Shown here: one piece after another, positions 23,440 to 33,861 of the stretch
How the letters are laid out: each line of letters starts with the position of its first letter
How positions within the stretch are numbered: position 1 is the first letter of the stretch
DNA from: Isoetes taiwanensis
Lineage: Eukaryota > Streptophyta > Lycopodiopsida > Isoetales > Isoetaceae
Length of the DNA stretch: 64,000 nucleotides
Assembly: GCA_021234155.1 (NCBI GenBank)
Contig: JAJEKV010000032.1
Location: 11,664,099 to 11,728,098 of the forward strand
Direction: 5' to 3'
Notes under the pieces: model-generated
The model's input: the letters and a program-made list of their open reading frames with translations, nothing else
Told to the model about the DNA's origin: nothing
Databases searched by the model: none
Translations under genes and position numbers: made by a program

Positions 23440-24137
23440 AGTAACACAGATATGAAGTTTATGCTAGTAAGAAATAAGCCGATTTCATGGTATTTTTTTC
23501 AATAAGACCATACAACCTATATAAGAGATCTCTATATATGTCATTTCTCACATTTTGAACTATTTTAAAGGCATATTTGGGGAAAAGTAGTGTCTCTTTC
23601 TATGAACCAAAGAAGCATATATGAAATGTTATGTGGTCTATTTATATATTGTCATGGCTAAACTTCACAACATCCACTTGAATTCATCAATAAACATCAC
23701 TAACTTAATCATTGTGGAGTTTTGGACCTATAATTATGGAGTTGACCCATCTTTTTATGCTCTAATATGTTAATCCGACTGTTGTACATCATGTTTAAAT
23801 TCCAAAAATTGCATGGTTACACCCTAGTTACACTATATGTAAGTTGATAAGAGTTATGTTCTATGTAGATATAAATAGAATCCATCATTTATTATCTACA
23901 TGGCATTATAGATGGTTGTTATTGGAGCATTTTAACATATACTTTTGTCCAGAATTCTGTATAGTAGATTCTTTTAGTAATTATTGAGGTTAACATGACT
24001 TATGAATACTCCAAAACATCATTAAACTATAGCTCATATAGTTAAGCAATTCGTGGCCACAAGAATTAAATCAAAACTTGCTATAATGAAAGAGAAACAA
24101 TTCTTGAATCTCAAGCAGCTTTTTTGACCAAAATAAG
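23440..24137 (+). repeat. dispersed repeat, inverted partner at 63325-64000
   Basis: This block and the reverse complement of the right edge of the window share long matching words, for example ATGCTAGTAAGAAATAAG, AAGAGATCTCTATATATG, GTCATGGCTAAACTTCACAA and TAAGTTGATAAGAGT. Divergence is roughly one base in ten by eye. The block is AT-rich and has no coding frame. One end is near 24137; the other runs past the window in the partner. It is an interspersed repeat of unknown class, perhaps part of a long noncoding retroelement. Confidence 0.85.
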
Positions 24138-25732
24138 GTTTTCCACCGATGTCAGATGATAGCAAGAAAATGTGGGAACATAAAACTCAATGTGTTTATG
24201 ATAAACAGACAAATACCTCTAACTTTAGCAAGGTTTAGGTCACTTTATGCTAGAAATATCAAAGAAAGCAGTTCTGGACTGGTGCAAAAATTGCCAAATT
24301 CTCCAATGTTTGAGGAATCACCACAAGGCATTGGTCTTGAAATTCTCAAAGGTCATTAAGAAACAAGTGAAGACTCAAATATGGTGGTATATTATAAAAT
24401 TGAAATTTCTTTCGTGAGTTACATGGGTTTAAGTGGCAAAGGTCATGTGGGCCAGTTCTGGTCCATGGATCAGGAATGGTCCCAGGGACAGTTCTAGTGT
24501 TAATAGCAAACTAGCCAACCTCAGATGATCTTGAAATATCATGCATAGTCAAATAAACAAATGAACAAGGATTTGTCGAAAGAACAACACGAAAATTCAC
24601 TACATCGTTGGACTAGACTAAAATCTAACTACTAATTCGTCATCGTCGTCATCGTGAAGACGGGGTTTGTAATTTTACTGTTTTTGTTTGTTTAATGGGC
24701 ATATTCGTAAAAATGTGCACTTTTTAATCATCTAAGGTGGGCGCCTTTTCTTTATTTGTGGCTTTTAGATGGCATATAACGGATACCCCCTCTTAAGCCG
24801 CCTTCATATTTCAGGGTTCAATGTTTAGAGAATGTGATATAACCCATAAAGTAATTTATACGGTCATAGAATTATATTAACATAAATAGAGTACCTCCTC
24901 CTCCATCAATACCTTAGAAAATATCTGCACTTCTACTGGGTCTGCTCATCCCAACATAATATTGAGATGGAGGAGGAGGGCTCTTGACTTTGGAGAAGGG
25001 AAGACATGCATAATATCCATTAGAGTAACTAACTGGAACAAGGCACACATGATTTCAGCAGCAGAAACTTTTTGAATGAAATACAACTGGGTGGAGGTGA
25101 TCATGAGCTCATAAATCTCACAATTGATTTTGGCAGCAAGAAGCTTCCTTCAATGAAATACAAATGGGTGAAGCCTATCATCATCTACACAAGCAAGTGC
25201 AAAGTCAGATGCACCTGCTTCCTTAAAAACGGACTGTTGGATCGACAAGGGCTGAAGTGACACAAACAGATCCCCTTTAAAGTCAAACACATTTGAAATG
25301 ATGATAATATAGTAGTCCAGTCAGCAGGAAATGGCAGCCTAACCTCAAAACCATTATGCTGTCATCATTTTCGCATCACGATGTCATTTTAAGGTCAAAT
25401 CATGTACATACATAATTCATCCTAGCTTCTCATTGTTGCCATATATTTATTAGAGAAAGTGGGCATATAGATGACAACAGCTTTCTAAATTTTGCTAAAC
25501 TTTCGAAGTAAATAACTAGAGTGCTGCTGCAGCAATCTGATACTGTTGCTAGGCTAAATAAAAAAAATTTGGTTTTACAAAACAGTAGCATAGCATCTCC
25601 AGATACTCAACAATGCTTCAGAAAGGCTAGCACATTTTCTTACACTGGTTTATGTCCACCAAAAGGTTAAAATGAATTGCTTGAATTTATCAGCTGCTCC
25701 TGGAGAAGCTTCCCCATGCTCCTTCATGGCTT
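24138..25732. other. no gene recognised
   Basis: The frames at 24156-24359 and 25072-25260 have no known domain. A short direct repeat of GAATGAAATACAA with GGTG (around 25074 and 25151) is visible. The last 300 bases are probably the 3' untranslated region of the minus-strand gene that ends at 25733. Confidence 0.4.
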
Positions 25733-26149
25733 TTAGTTTCCACTAGAGTTTGAAGAGTTTTGATCCAAATTCTCCTCCGTCGAGGGACTTGGTGCCTCTT
25801 TTTTAGCCCAGTATTCTGCAAGCGCATCCTTGAATATGTAATTTCCTGATATAACCCCAAATCTATCGAATACCATCTTATAAGAATAGATAACTTGACT
25901 GGTCCTCAAATTCTATCAAAAGAAATGACGTATCACTCTCTCTTATATGTATCTAAACGTCCTGGAACGGGTTCTTATCAAGATAAAACCTTGCCATTAT
26001 CTTGCCATTTATAACAGCATTCCTCACTTAAGTGCAAAAAGCTCCAAATACAGCTATACACAGACGTACTAAATTTCCAAAAGAAACGAAGATACTTACG
26101 TTACTGCTACGACTGCGTGGGGCAGGGGAAGGATCCGGCGTCGGAACAT
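25733..26149 (-). CDS. 71-residue two-exon protein, probably small membrane or organelle protein
   Basis: Exon 1 (26100-26149) reads MFRRRILPLPHAVVAV and ends with the donor GTAAGTAT. Exon 2 (25733-25898) follows a CCAG acceptor and restores the frame, giving TQVIYSYKMVFDRFGVISG, NYIFKDALAEYWAKKEAP, then a polar Ser/Asn-rich tail and TAA. The intron is 201 bp. The protein starts with an RRR cluster followed by a hydrophobic stretch (ILPLPHAVVAVTQVIY), which suggests a short membrane segment or import signal. I do not recognise the family. The matching phases, good splice sites, the lack of stops and the biased composition support a real gene, too short and split to appear as a long frame. Confidence 0.65.
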
Positions 26150-26464
26150 CGCTCTGCTTCTAGGGCTACACTAATTTCTAAAGGATGTTAAAATGATGTT
26201 CGATGCGAATAAGTATATCCAAGCCCTTTGCACCGTTATGTTTAGGGTAATTCACCGTTATGTTAAAATAAAAATTGATAACTGCGTTCACACTCGTTCC
26301 GTTAACCATTTTCGTTAAAAATTGGGGGGTTAACTTTTAACCCCCTCGGTTATGATAAACATTGATTTAACCACGATTCACACCTATTTTTATTAGGTTG
26401 AAACTTAACAGTTTAACAAGTGTAGTTGAAAGTTTATACCCAGGTCAGGAGCACCGTTAGTAGC
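26150..26464. other. 5' flank of small gene; LINE breakpoint at right
   Basis: No coding sequence is seen. It should contain the promoter of the minus-strand 71-residue gene. The sequence becomes LINE at about 26465, in a stretch without an obvious repeat or target-duplication signature. Confidence 0.4.
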
Positions 26465-27580
26465 GGCAGAGAGACATAAGGAGAGGATGGAAATTACAGT
26501 GTGCTAAGAAAATTATTCTATTCAGATGGTTGGTGTTAAATAAGAGTCTCAAATCTAATGCTTATAGAGCAAAATATAATGCTCAAACCTCAGACAGATG
26601 TCCTTTAGGTTGTGGCCAAGCTGAAACATCTTGCCATATCTTTATTTGTCCATGGCTGACACCTTTTTGGGCATGGATAAGCAATTACATTGGTCCTTCC
26701 CCTGCTACAGAGCAGGATTTATTTGACTTTCTTGCAAACAGTTCCCCTTTTATGGATACTATCGGAACTCTTATCCTATGGACAATTTGGAAACACAGAA
26801 ATGATGTAGCTATTAATCATCATCATCCGGATCTGAATTTCCTTAAGACAACAATCCAATTAGAGTTGGCAGATGCAGCTATGGCTCATAGAATGAGCAG
26901 GGGATCTAACTATGACAAAAATTGGGATGGTTTAGGATCCTTTCAAGGGTTCTATGCATTTTTCTCTTCTTATTTTAATAATCTTTGTGATGTTGATGAC
27001 AGAGTACCTGGTCAGCAAACATCGTGAAGGGGGCCATATGAGGGAGGTTCCGGATGACACAAAGCCCATGACTCACAGGGAGGTACTGGAAGCTCTGCTA
27101 TGGGTTAAGACCGAAACCATCATGATCAAAACTCTGAAGAAGGTCCTGGGGGACGAAGATATCTGGCAATTCAAGCAGGAACTCAAACCATATTTTGAAG
27201 ACAAGCTCGGAATTTGTGAAGGGGCGAGAGAGTTGTGGATTCTCTATATCTTGGACTCCGCTGCATATGGGGCTATCGAACTCGACAATCTGCTCTTTGA
27301 GAACACAGCCCATGCCTTTGCAATAATAACTCTTGACGGAGTTATGGATGATTGAGGCATTAGCAAACAATGCTTGACTGTTCTATCTTTTCAGTGGCTT
27401 GCCTTAAACTTTAATTTTGGCTATTTTGGATTTAATCCTTTAAACAATGTTTTAATCTAGCTAAAACTTCCTCCTTTGGAGAGTCAAGCCTAGTTAAGGC
27501 CTTATAACAGAGTTTCACTCTGTTCATTTTTGTATTACTATGCATTACATGTAATATAACACCTCTGCCGTTTCTACACA

Positions 27581-27611
<31 letters not shown>
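26465..27611 (+). pseudogene. LINE 3' end: zinc-binding RT domain, 3' region and poly(A)
   Basis: Frame 26530-27027 contains CPLGCGQAETSCHIFICPW, the Cys/His block of the reverse-transcriptase zinc-binding domain (zf-RVT) that closes plant L1-type ORF2. It is followed by LILWTIWKHRNDV. A second frame (26954-27355) adds an acidic tail of unknown role. A pure A run at 27583-27611 ends the element, directly followed by the target repeat at 27612. EN and RT are absent. It is the 3' part of the LINE whose 5' part is at 5384. Confidence 0.85.
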
Positions 27612-27613
<2 letters not shown>

Positions 27614-27622
27614 CTTTGGTGT

Positions 27623-28170
27623 CACAGATTAAACAAGCATATGACTTGGATGCCTATATTTTGAGTATGCAGCATCTATCCAAGTTACCTGATGCTTGGG
27701 ATATCCAAGGTGGATCTGGTATCGTAAGGGACGTATTTATATTCCTGCTGTGGACACTTTACGTAAATAGTTATTGAGGGTATTTCATGATGCATATGGA
27801 GGTGAATAGAAAACCTATAAATCGCTCAAGAGAATGTTTTACTGGCCTGATTTGAAAGAAGATGTGCAGGAATATGTGAAAGTTTGTGAGACTTATCAGC
27901 AGGTTAAAGCAGGTCGAGGAAAGACTCCAGAACTTTTGCAACCTCTGCCTGTGCCAGAGGAAAGGTGGAGTGAAATCTCTATGAATTTTATTATGAAGTT
28001 GCCTCGTACTATGCATCACTATACCCAGATACTAGCCATTGTGGATAGGTTGATGAAGTATGCATGCTTTATACCTCTGACAAAGAATGCTGATGGCTTG
28101 GCGGTGGCCAAGGCTTATATGCAGCATGTATTCCCTGTTTTTAGATTACCCAAAGCTATTGTAAGCGATC
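27623..28170 (+). pseudogene. gypsy integrase, continuation of the element at 1-5383
   Basis: The frame resumes with SQIKQAYDLD and LSKLPDAWDIQG. After a frameshift it reads MFYWPDLKEDVQEYVKVCET, the zinc-finger end (normally HHCC), then the catalytic core. The first acidic residue of the DDE core, normally in MDFI, is Asn here (EISMNFIMKLP). The second is in AIVDRLMKYACFIP and the third in AIVSDR. Integrase joins element DNA to the host chromosome. The copy ends abruptly at 28170 after VSDR, and no C-terminal part or 3' LTR follows. Stops, frameshifts and the Asn make it inactive. Confidence 0.88.
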
Positions 28171-28495
28171 GTGTATATGTGCGAGTCAAATGCTCATCTA
28201 GGCGACCAACAAAGCAGATCTGCTCCAAAAATATATTTCTCACTGGAGTTTCCATTGACCAATTACTTCCAAGGCTCCAAAATGATCTCTTTTAGCTGTG
28301 CTAAATGTTCTCACTTGCAGATTCATATATTTACTTCTCCCTTTTATGAAATGCGCAACAAGCTAAAAAAAAGACATGATAGAAAAAAATGGCAAGAAAC
28401 CACCATACCCAGCCTTGGCGGATCTAGTTCTGCCTGGGCAACCTGCAATCGCCATGGTCGAACCCGAATGGCCTCCAGCTCTGTGCAACCCCATT
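28171..28495. other. unassigned junction segment
   Basis: This segment lies between the broken integrase and the start of LINE-like translation on the minus strand. It has no recognised domain and no T run that would mark a LINE tail. The minus-strand frame passes through it in part (RPWRLQVAQAELDPPRLGM), but I cannot match that to LINE sequence. Confidence 0.35.
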
Positions 28496-30792
28496 GATTG
28501 GAAACTTTGGTTCCATGATCACTCAACAGCAAGGCATATATCCTGGCCACACTATATCCTTTGCCCTGCACAGCCCAGTTCTGATCCTTTATTTGTACTT
28601 CTATTCCTATATGGTGCCTAGTAAGGATCTTGTAGATATTTCTATTTGAGGTGGAGTCCTGCACAACATTGGAAATTTCTTGCCATGTCTTCCACTCTGT
28701 ACCATTAGACATACTCCCAATGGTGCCTAAACCACTGAGTTTCCACTCCTTATATTTCCTTGGATGCTTTAGAGCCAAATAGCCATCCTCCTCATCAACC
28801 AGACCCTGATGCCAGAAGAAATTAAAATCTTCTGAAACATTTTCAATTGGATGAGCCTTAAAACACACAGATACCTTATTCCATGCTTGGATAATTCTTC
28901 TCATAATGGTAGATGTACCTGGAGTGGGATTAAGCTGATAGAATGCCGAATCTGGAAGATGGTGAGGAGTAGATGGACTTCCCACCAGGGAGGTTTTCTG
29001 GACCCAATATTTGGTAAGGAGAAGGGCAGGAGACTTTGATGCTGAGACCAAAGATCTCCAGACCAATTTTGCTGCCAAAACCTGGGCCTGTAGACCCCAG
29101 CCCTCCTTTTTTCCTAGGGAGAGTCAGATGCTTCCATCCGACCATGTGTGCACCCTGCCAAATGAATTCCTTCATAATGACTTCTAGCTCCTGGTAAGTT
29201 TTCCTATCTGCAATTATAGCTGATGAAAAATAAACATGAGAGCTGGCTATGACCCCATTAATTATTTGCACTCTTCCAGCCAAAGATAGAGACTTGGGGT
29301 ACATTTGGAGTTTTTTCTTAATTTTGGTAACAATTGGTTCCCACAAGCCATGTAAACTCATGTTAAGAGCTAAAGGTAAGCCCAATAATTTTGTAGCAGT
29401 ATGGAGACCACATACTTTAATTCCTTGGATAAGATCATCTGGGCTATCCAAAATGATTGCACACTTATCCTTGTTTAAAACCACCCCTGATGCTTTCCCA
29501 AAGAGATCCATTGCATCAAGAAAGTTCTTAATACTGTCTCCCTGCTTCCTTAAAAACACAAACGTGTCGTCAGCATACTGCATAACTGACAAAGTGTCAG
29601 TTGTATTTGGAAGCTTAAGACAACTAATTCTGTCTGTTTGTTGCAATTTCATAATGACTCTTGTCACCATTTCAGCAACAATAAGGAACAGGTAGGGAGC
29701 CAAAGGGCATCCCTGTCTGACCCCTCTTTTGCATTCAAAAAAGGGTGAGGGGGAACCATTGACCATAACTGCAGAGCACCCTGTAACATTGAACCCAGCA
29801 ATTTTTGTAATGACTTGCTCTGAGAAACCTAACTGGGACATGGCTCTATACAAAAAATTCCAGTCAATAGTGTCATAAGCCCTTCTGAAATCCAGTTTAA
29901 GAAGCACACATCCTTGATTGGTCATCCCATTCCAATGCAAGCCTTCATATGCACCAATGAAGTTATCTAATATGCTTCTACCTGGAAGAAAGCCTGATTG
30001 AACTGGGTTAATCTTGTCTTGAAGGATTTTCTTGATCCTATTGGCAAAGATTTTGGCCAATATTTTATATGATACATTTGTAAGTGATATTGGTCTCCAA
30101 TCTGAGAATGTAGAGGGCTTATCTACTTTTGGTACCAATGCAATTAGGCCAGCATTTACTGCTGGATGTAACTTTTCAGCCTGCCAGGCACCTTGAATGA
30201 ATGTGGTGATGTCTTTATCCATTATGCTCCAAAAATGTTCATAGAATTCCGGGGGCAGCCCATCAGGTCCCGGACTTTTCCCATGAGCCATACTTCTGAT
30301 TGTTCTAAGAATCTCTGCTTCCATTGGAGTGGCCAAAAGCTGCTGATCTTCAATGTGTATGTCCTTTGGGCCAAGATAATCAAAGAACTCTGACATCCTA
30401 CCATTGTCTGTGCATGTGGCTGCAAAGAGCTCCCTGTATTTATTGTAGAACAATTTTTGAATGTCTTCATGTTTAGATAGTTCACATTGATTCTCATCAT
30501 GTATTGAGACTATCCCATTGTTCATTATCCTATTTTTAGCTGTTCTGTAAAAGAATTTAGAACTGCAATCATCCATCAAATTAACATACAGGCTTCTACT
30601 CTTGACTCTCAAACTTTTGGCCTCATGTTCTTCAATTAGCTTTACTTTCCTTTCCAGATACTCTTCCCTCTGTTGCAACAACATATTGGTTTTGTCCAGA
30701 AAAAGATTTTGCCTGACATCTCTTATTTCCACATATACTTCCATCTTTTCCTGTTTTTTTTTCTTGTTCCATTCCCTACCCCATTGTTTGGT
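28496..30792 (-). pseudogene. LINE ORF2 reverse transcriptase, minus strand
   Basis: The frame 28930-30744 (604 codons) holds all L1-type RT blocks: GKSPGPDGLPPEFY, LIALVPKVDKP, WRPISLTNVSYKILAKI, NPVQSGFLPGRSILDN, LLKLDFRRAYDTIDW, GVRQGCPLAPYLF and the catalytic MQYADDTFVF. A downstream piece in another frame (28496-29078) carries the thumb-like region before the zinc-binding domain, which is missing. An in-frame TAG at 30793 separates it from the endonuclease part. In a live LINE this enzyme copies its own RNA at the nicked target. Confidence 0.92.
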
Positions 30793-31835
30793 CTAGTTTT
30801 TTATCTGCTTACATTTTCTAATGAACTCTTTCATTGAGCCACTAGCATTCACTCTTTCCAATGTGCCATAAAACCTTGTAAAGTCTTCACAGAAGGTTTT
30901 ATTGTTTAGCAAGCTGACATTAAACTTAAATGGTGTATCAGCATGTCTATTCTGGGGCAAGATGCCTGTGTCCAGAATTTGTGGATAATGATCAGATATT
31001 GAGTTACTGCAGTCATTCTCAATGATCAAACTATCCCATCCCTCTAAGGTAGAGATGTTGGTGTAGAACCTGTCGAGAAGACAATACACCCTATCATTCC
31101 CTTGTCTCTTATTGCACCAAGAATATGCATTAGAAGAGGAGGGGGCATGATATACAAAATTGTGGGCCAACTTGTCCCATTGAGATCTCTCCCCTTTTGA
31201 TATGTTGAGTTTTTTCCCTGCTTTCTGCTCCCATGAAGGGGTATTATTGAAATCTCCACTAAGAATCCAATTATTTGTATTCTGCCCCTGCAACCAATAT
31301 GTCATATTTTTCCATTCTCCCTTTCCTCAGGGGAGGTGGAAGCATACACATTGATAATGCCTACATTTTCCTGTTCTATCTCCAGAAAGACTACCTGCCA
31401 TCTACCTGAAGGATGCAAAAAAGAATTTACCTTTTTATAACCATTCCAGGCAATACATATGCCACCTTTAGTGCCATTTGCTGGGGCCCATATAGAATCT
31501 CCACTGGGAAAAATCCAACTACCTAAATTTGATGCCTCAAAGGCTGGTAATCTGTGTTCTTGCAATAAGATTATATCTGCCTTTAGTTCCTTCAAGGCAA
31601 TCAGAGCCCTTTTCCTCTTTAGGGGGCCCTTAATTTCTCTTAAGTTCCAAGACACTATCTTCATTGGATTTTAGAACTCCTAGTAACAGGCCCATTCTCC
31701 CTAGGGGTATAGACCTTTTTTTGCCTTCTTTTTGTCAGAGGAAGTGGGGTAACAAAGGATAGTTCATTAGAGTTTCTCCCAATTTCATCCTCACTATCCC
31801 ATTCCCCATCCCATTCCGTCGGACCCATTGTCTAT
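30793..31835 (-). pseudogene. LINE ORF2 endonuclease and end of ORF1, minus strand
   Basis: ORF2 starts at 31664 with MKIVSWNLREIKGPLKRKRA. It shows LLQEHRLP, GDFNNTPSWE and ISDHYPQ, the landmarks of the APE-type endonuclease that nicks target DNA. WNLRG has changed to WNLRE. A frameshift near 31304 breaks it. Just upstream (31669-31835) the tail of ORF1 (TEWDGEWDSEDEIG, VTRSSKIQ) ends in a TGA that overlaps the ORF2 ATG, the usual coupling of these two frames. The rest of ORF1 is absent, so the LINE is cut at about 31835. Confidence 0.88.
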
Positions 31836-31955
31836 TTTCTATCGATTTGCAGGAAAACATCGTGGGTTTTCGAATTTGTGCCTCCCTTGTCGGGATTTTG
31901 GTTTAGGGATCTAGTTTTTGAGTACCCATAACTTCATTTTGGGGAAAAATAAGAA

Positions 31956-33113
31956 TTGATTGATGCCGGAGGAAGCATGGAACCTGCTTACATTTATCTG
32001 TTTACGCCTGGTACCTACAAACTGGAAGCTGATGTTTCAGAACTCCGCATGCAGTCTTCTGATGTTTCATTGGAATTTTTTTGTTCCGGTATATATCTTG
32101 TCTGTCTAATTTTATTCTTTTGGGCTTGCATTGTGGGTTTATTTTGTGCTCGATGGACTCCAACAGTAAATCTGCTCAACAGTCATGTGCCAGAACTTCT
32201 CGTCCTGAAACATGAGAAAAGTGGGGTTCAAGTGGGTGCTGCTATTACGTTTCAGAAGCTAATAGAATTTATGAAAGATTTTAAAGCTGGCACTAGCTTT
32301 CAAGGAGCAGCAAATGTGGAGGAACAAGACAAGCATCCCTACCACTATATTGCGGATCATTTGGAAAAGGTGGCTTCTTCACATGTCTGAAACCGGGCTA
32401 GCATTGGGGGCAACTTAATTATGGCACAAAGACAATCTTTCAATTCAGACCTTGCTACTATTCTTCTTGGTGCTGGAGCTCTTATCAAGTTTAGTTATTT
32501 CTGGTAAGCAAGTGGTGAAAACCATGGACCAGTTCCTTGAAGAGTCCCTTCATCCTGCAGCGCTTCTGCAGTCTGTTATTATTCCAGATTTCTTGCAAGA
32601 AAGTGACAGTCCCGTTTCTGCCACCAATGGCTGTAATGGCACTGACATGCCACTAAAGTTCAAGACATATCGTGCAGCGTCTCGACATCTGGCCAATGCC
32701 ATATCCCATGTAAATGCTGCCTTTCTTGTTCAGATGACATCAGCTTGTATAGGTGGTTACCAACACAAAGTTAAGGTGATTAAATCATCAAGGCTTGCCT
32801 TTGGCATCTCAGGGCAGCAGCATGCAATTCGTGTAACAAAGTGGAGAAATTTCTAAAGGGAAAGATAATCACAGCCAGCACAATCCTAGACTCCCTCAAT
32901 ATATTAAAAACTGATGTGGCATTTGAAGGGATAAAATTGGCTGACTACAAATGTAGCACAGCAGCTGGGTTTCTATTCAGGTTTATGAGTTTGATGTCAG
33001 GAAAGCAGGAGCTACCCAGTGGTTCTGGTTCACCCACTCCCAAGGACTTTTCAGAGATTCAGGCATCAGGCAAGTCCCTAAAATTATTGATGTTCATACT
33101 TTTAGATCCTTAG
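31956..33113 (+). pseudogene. plant aldehyde oxidase (FAD-binding part), decayed fragment
   Basis: Three overlapping frames give RHVPELL-like text: HVPELLVLKHEKSGVQVGAA, ITFQKLIEFMKDF, ASIGGNLIMAQRQSFNSDLA, TILLGAGALIK, VVKTMDQFLEES, KFKTYRAASRHLANAISHVN and KWRNF followed by KGKIITASTILDSLNILKTD. These are the FAD-binding and CODH-type medium-subunit regions of molybdenum aldehyde oxidases, which in plants oxidise abscisic aldehyde and indole-3-acetaldehyde. An Arg codon in the V-R-N-x-x-SIGGN block has become TGA at about 32387, and there are at least two frameshifts. The iron-sulfur domain before it and the large molybdenum domain after it are missing. It is a broken remnant, not a gene. 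Confidence 0.85.
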
Positions 33114-33658
33114 GATGCCAGGAAGACATGATCTTCAAGTAGAAGCGCTGGGTCAGCTTCTGAGCTGCAACTCTTGTTAACCAGCTTTCTTCTTCTCTGT
33201 ACATATTCAGGTGGATTGGCATGTTTGTACTTTTTCTATTATGTGCTGGCCTACTTTACGTTATTCCTTTCATTGAATGTATTAACACGAATATATGTTG
33301 GGAAGCCATAGAAAATGTGGCAATATTATAGTGAATGCAATCATGCCAGTCGATAATGAGATTTTAGGCACTTTTGATGTATAACCGTCTGCTTCCTTGG
33401 AATTTAGCCAATGGCTTGATTGATCGGCAATTTGGCATCACAGAAATAGAATGTCTCATGTGTAAGACTTATTCATTATTAGTTCTATTATCACATACTA
33501 CCTCATGTATTAATATTGGTATTGGTGTCTAATTCTATGCAATGTTTTTGTTTCCATAATTTGAGCACCTCTAGTTTGTTAGATTTGTGAGGCTATGATA
33601 TACCATCCATCATTACAGTATTAGGTAATGTTTATATCTACGCCCCTACACCATCCCT
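33114..33658. other. no gene recognised
   Basis: AT-rich flank of the aldehyde oxidase remnant. It may be an old intron or 3' untranslated sequence. No repeat or protein signature was found. Confidence 0.4.
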
Positions 33659-33830
33659 AAGGCCCCGAAGGGGCCAAAATTTTTTTTACTTAACACAAAC
33701 CATTAACATTATTAACACAAACCATTGCATTTGACCCATTTAAATAAAAATCCCCCTTAAACCCCCTTTGGTTTGGGTGCATATTCACACAGGGGGTTAC
33801 GTAGGGCAGCGAGAGCCCCAAAAAATTTAC
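33659..33830 (+). repeat. terminal repeat of the same transposon family, copy 2
   Basis: It begins with the hairpin GGCCCCGAAGGGGCC and AAAATTTTTTTTAC. It shares with 9305-9490 the words CCCTTAAACCCCCTTTGG, TTTGGGTGCATATTCACAC and GTTACGTAGGGCAGCGAGAG. A transposase-like frame on the minus strand ends just inside it. The outer hairpin arms differ between copies in a compensating manner (GGGCCC/GGGCC against GGCCCC/GGGGCC). No opposite end or target duplication is visible nearby, so the copy is incomplete. Confidence 0.75.
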
Positions 33831-33861
33831 AATGTCACCTACCTATTGTCACCTACCTCTA

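Larger units (their letters stand above)
5373..27622 (+). mobile_element. LINE insertion bounds (TSD to TSD), itself split by 20 kb
   Basis: TGCTTTGGTGT occurs at 5373-5383 and 27612-27622. The gypsy reading frame passes from ...CEIALV at the left repeat directly into SQIKQAYDLD after the right repeat, so these positions were once adjacent. The DNA between starts with LINE 5' sequence and ORF1 (5384 to about 5980). It ends with a LINE zinc-knuckle region, 3' end and poly(A) (about 26465-27611). The 11-bp direct repeat and poly(A) are those of target-primed LINE insertion. The 20 kb between the two LINE parts is not LINE and contains host genes, so a second event must have opened the LINE. Its middle is missing here. 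Confidence 0.8.

Noticed and set aside
5384-31835. Twin-primed LINE insertion to explain inverted LINE parts
   Set aside because: Twin priming puts the inverted 5' part directly before the 3' part and inside the target repeats; here it lies outside, beyond gypsy integrase.
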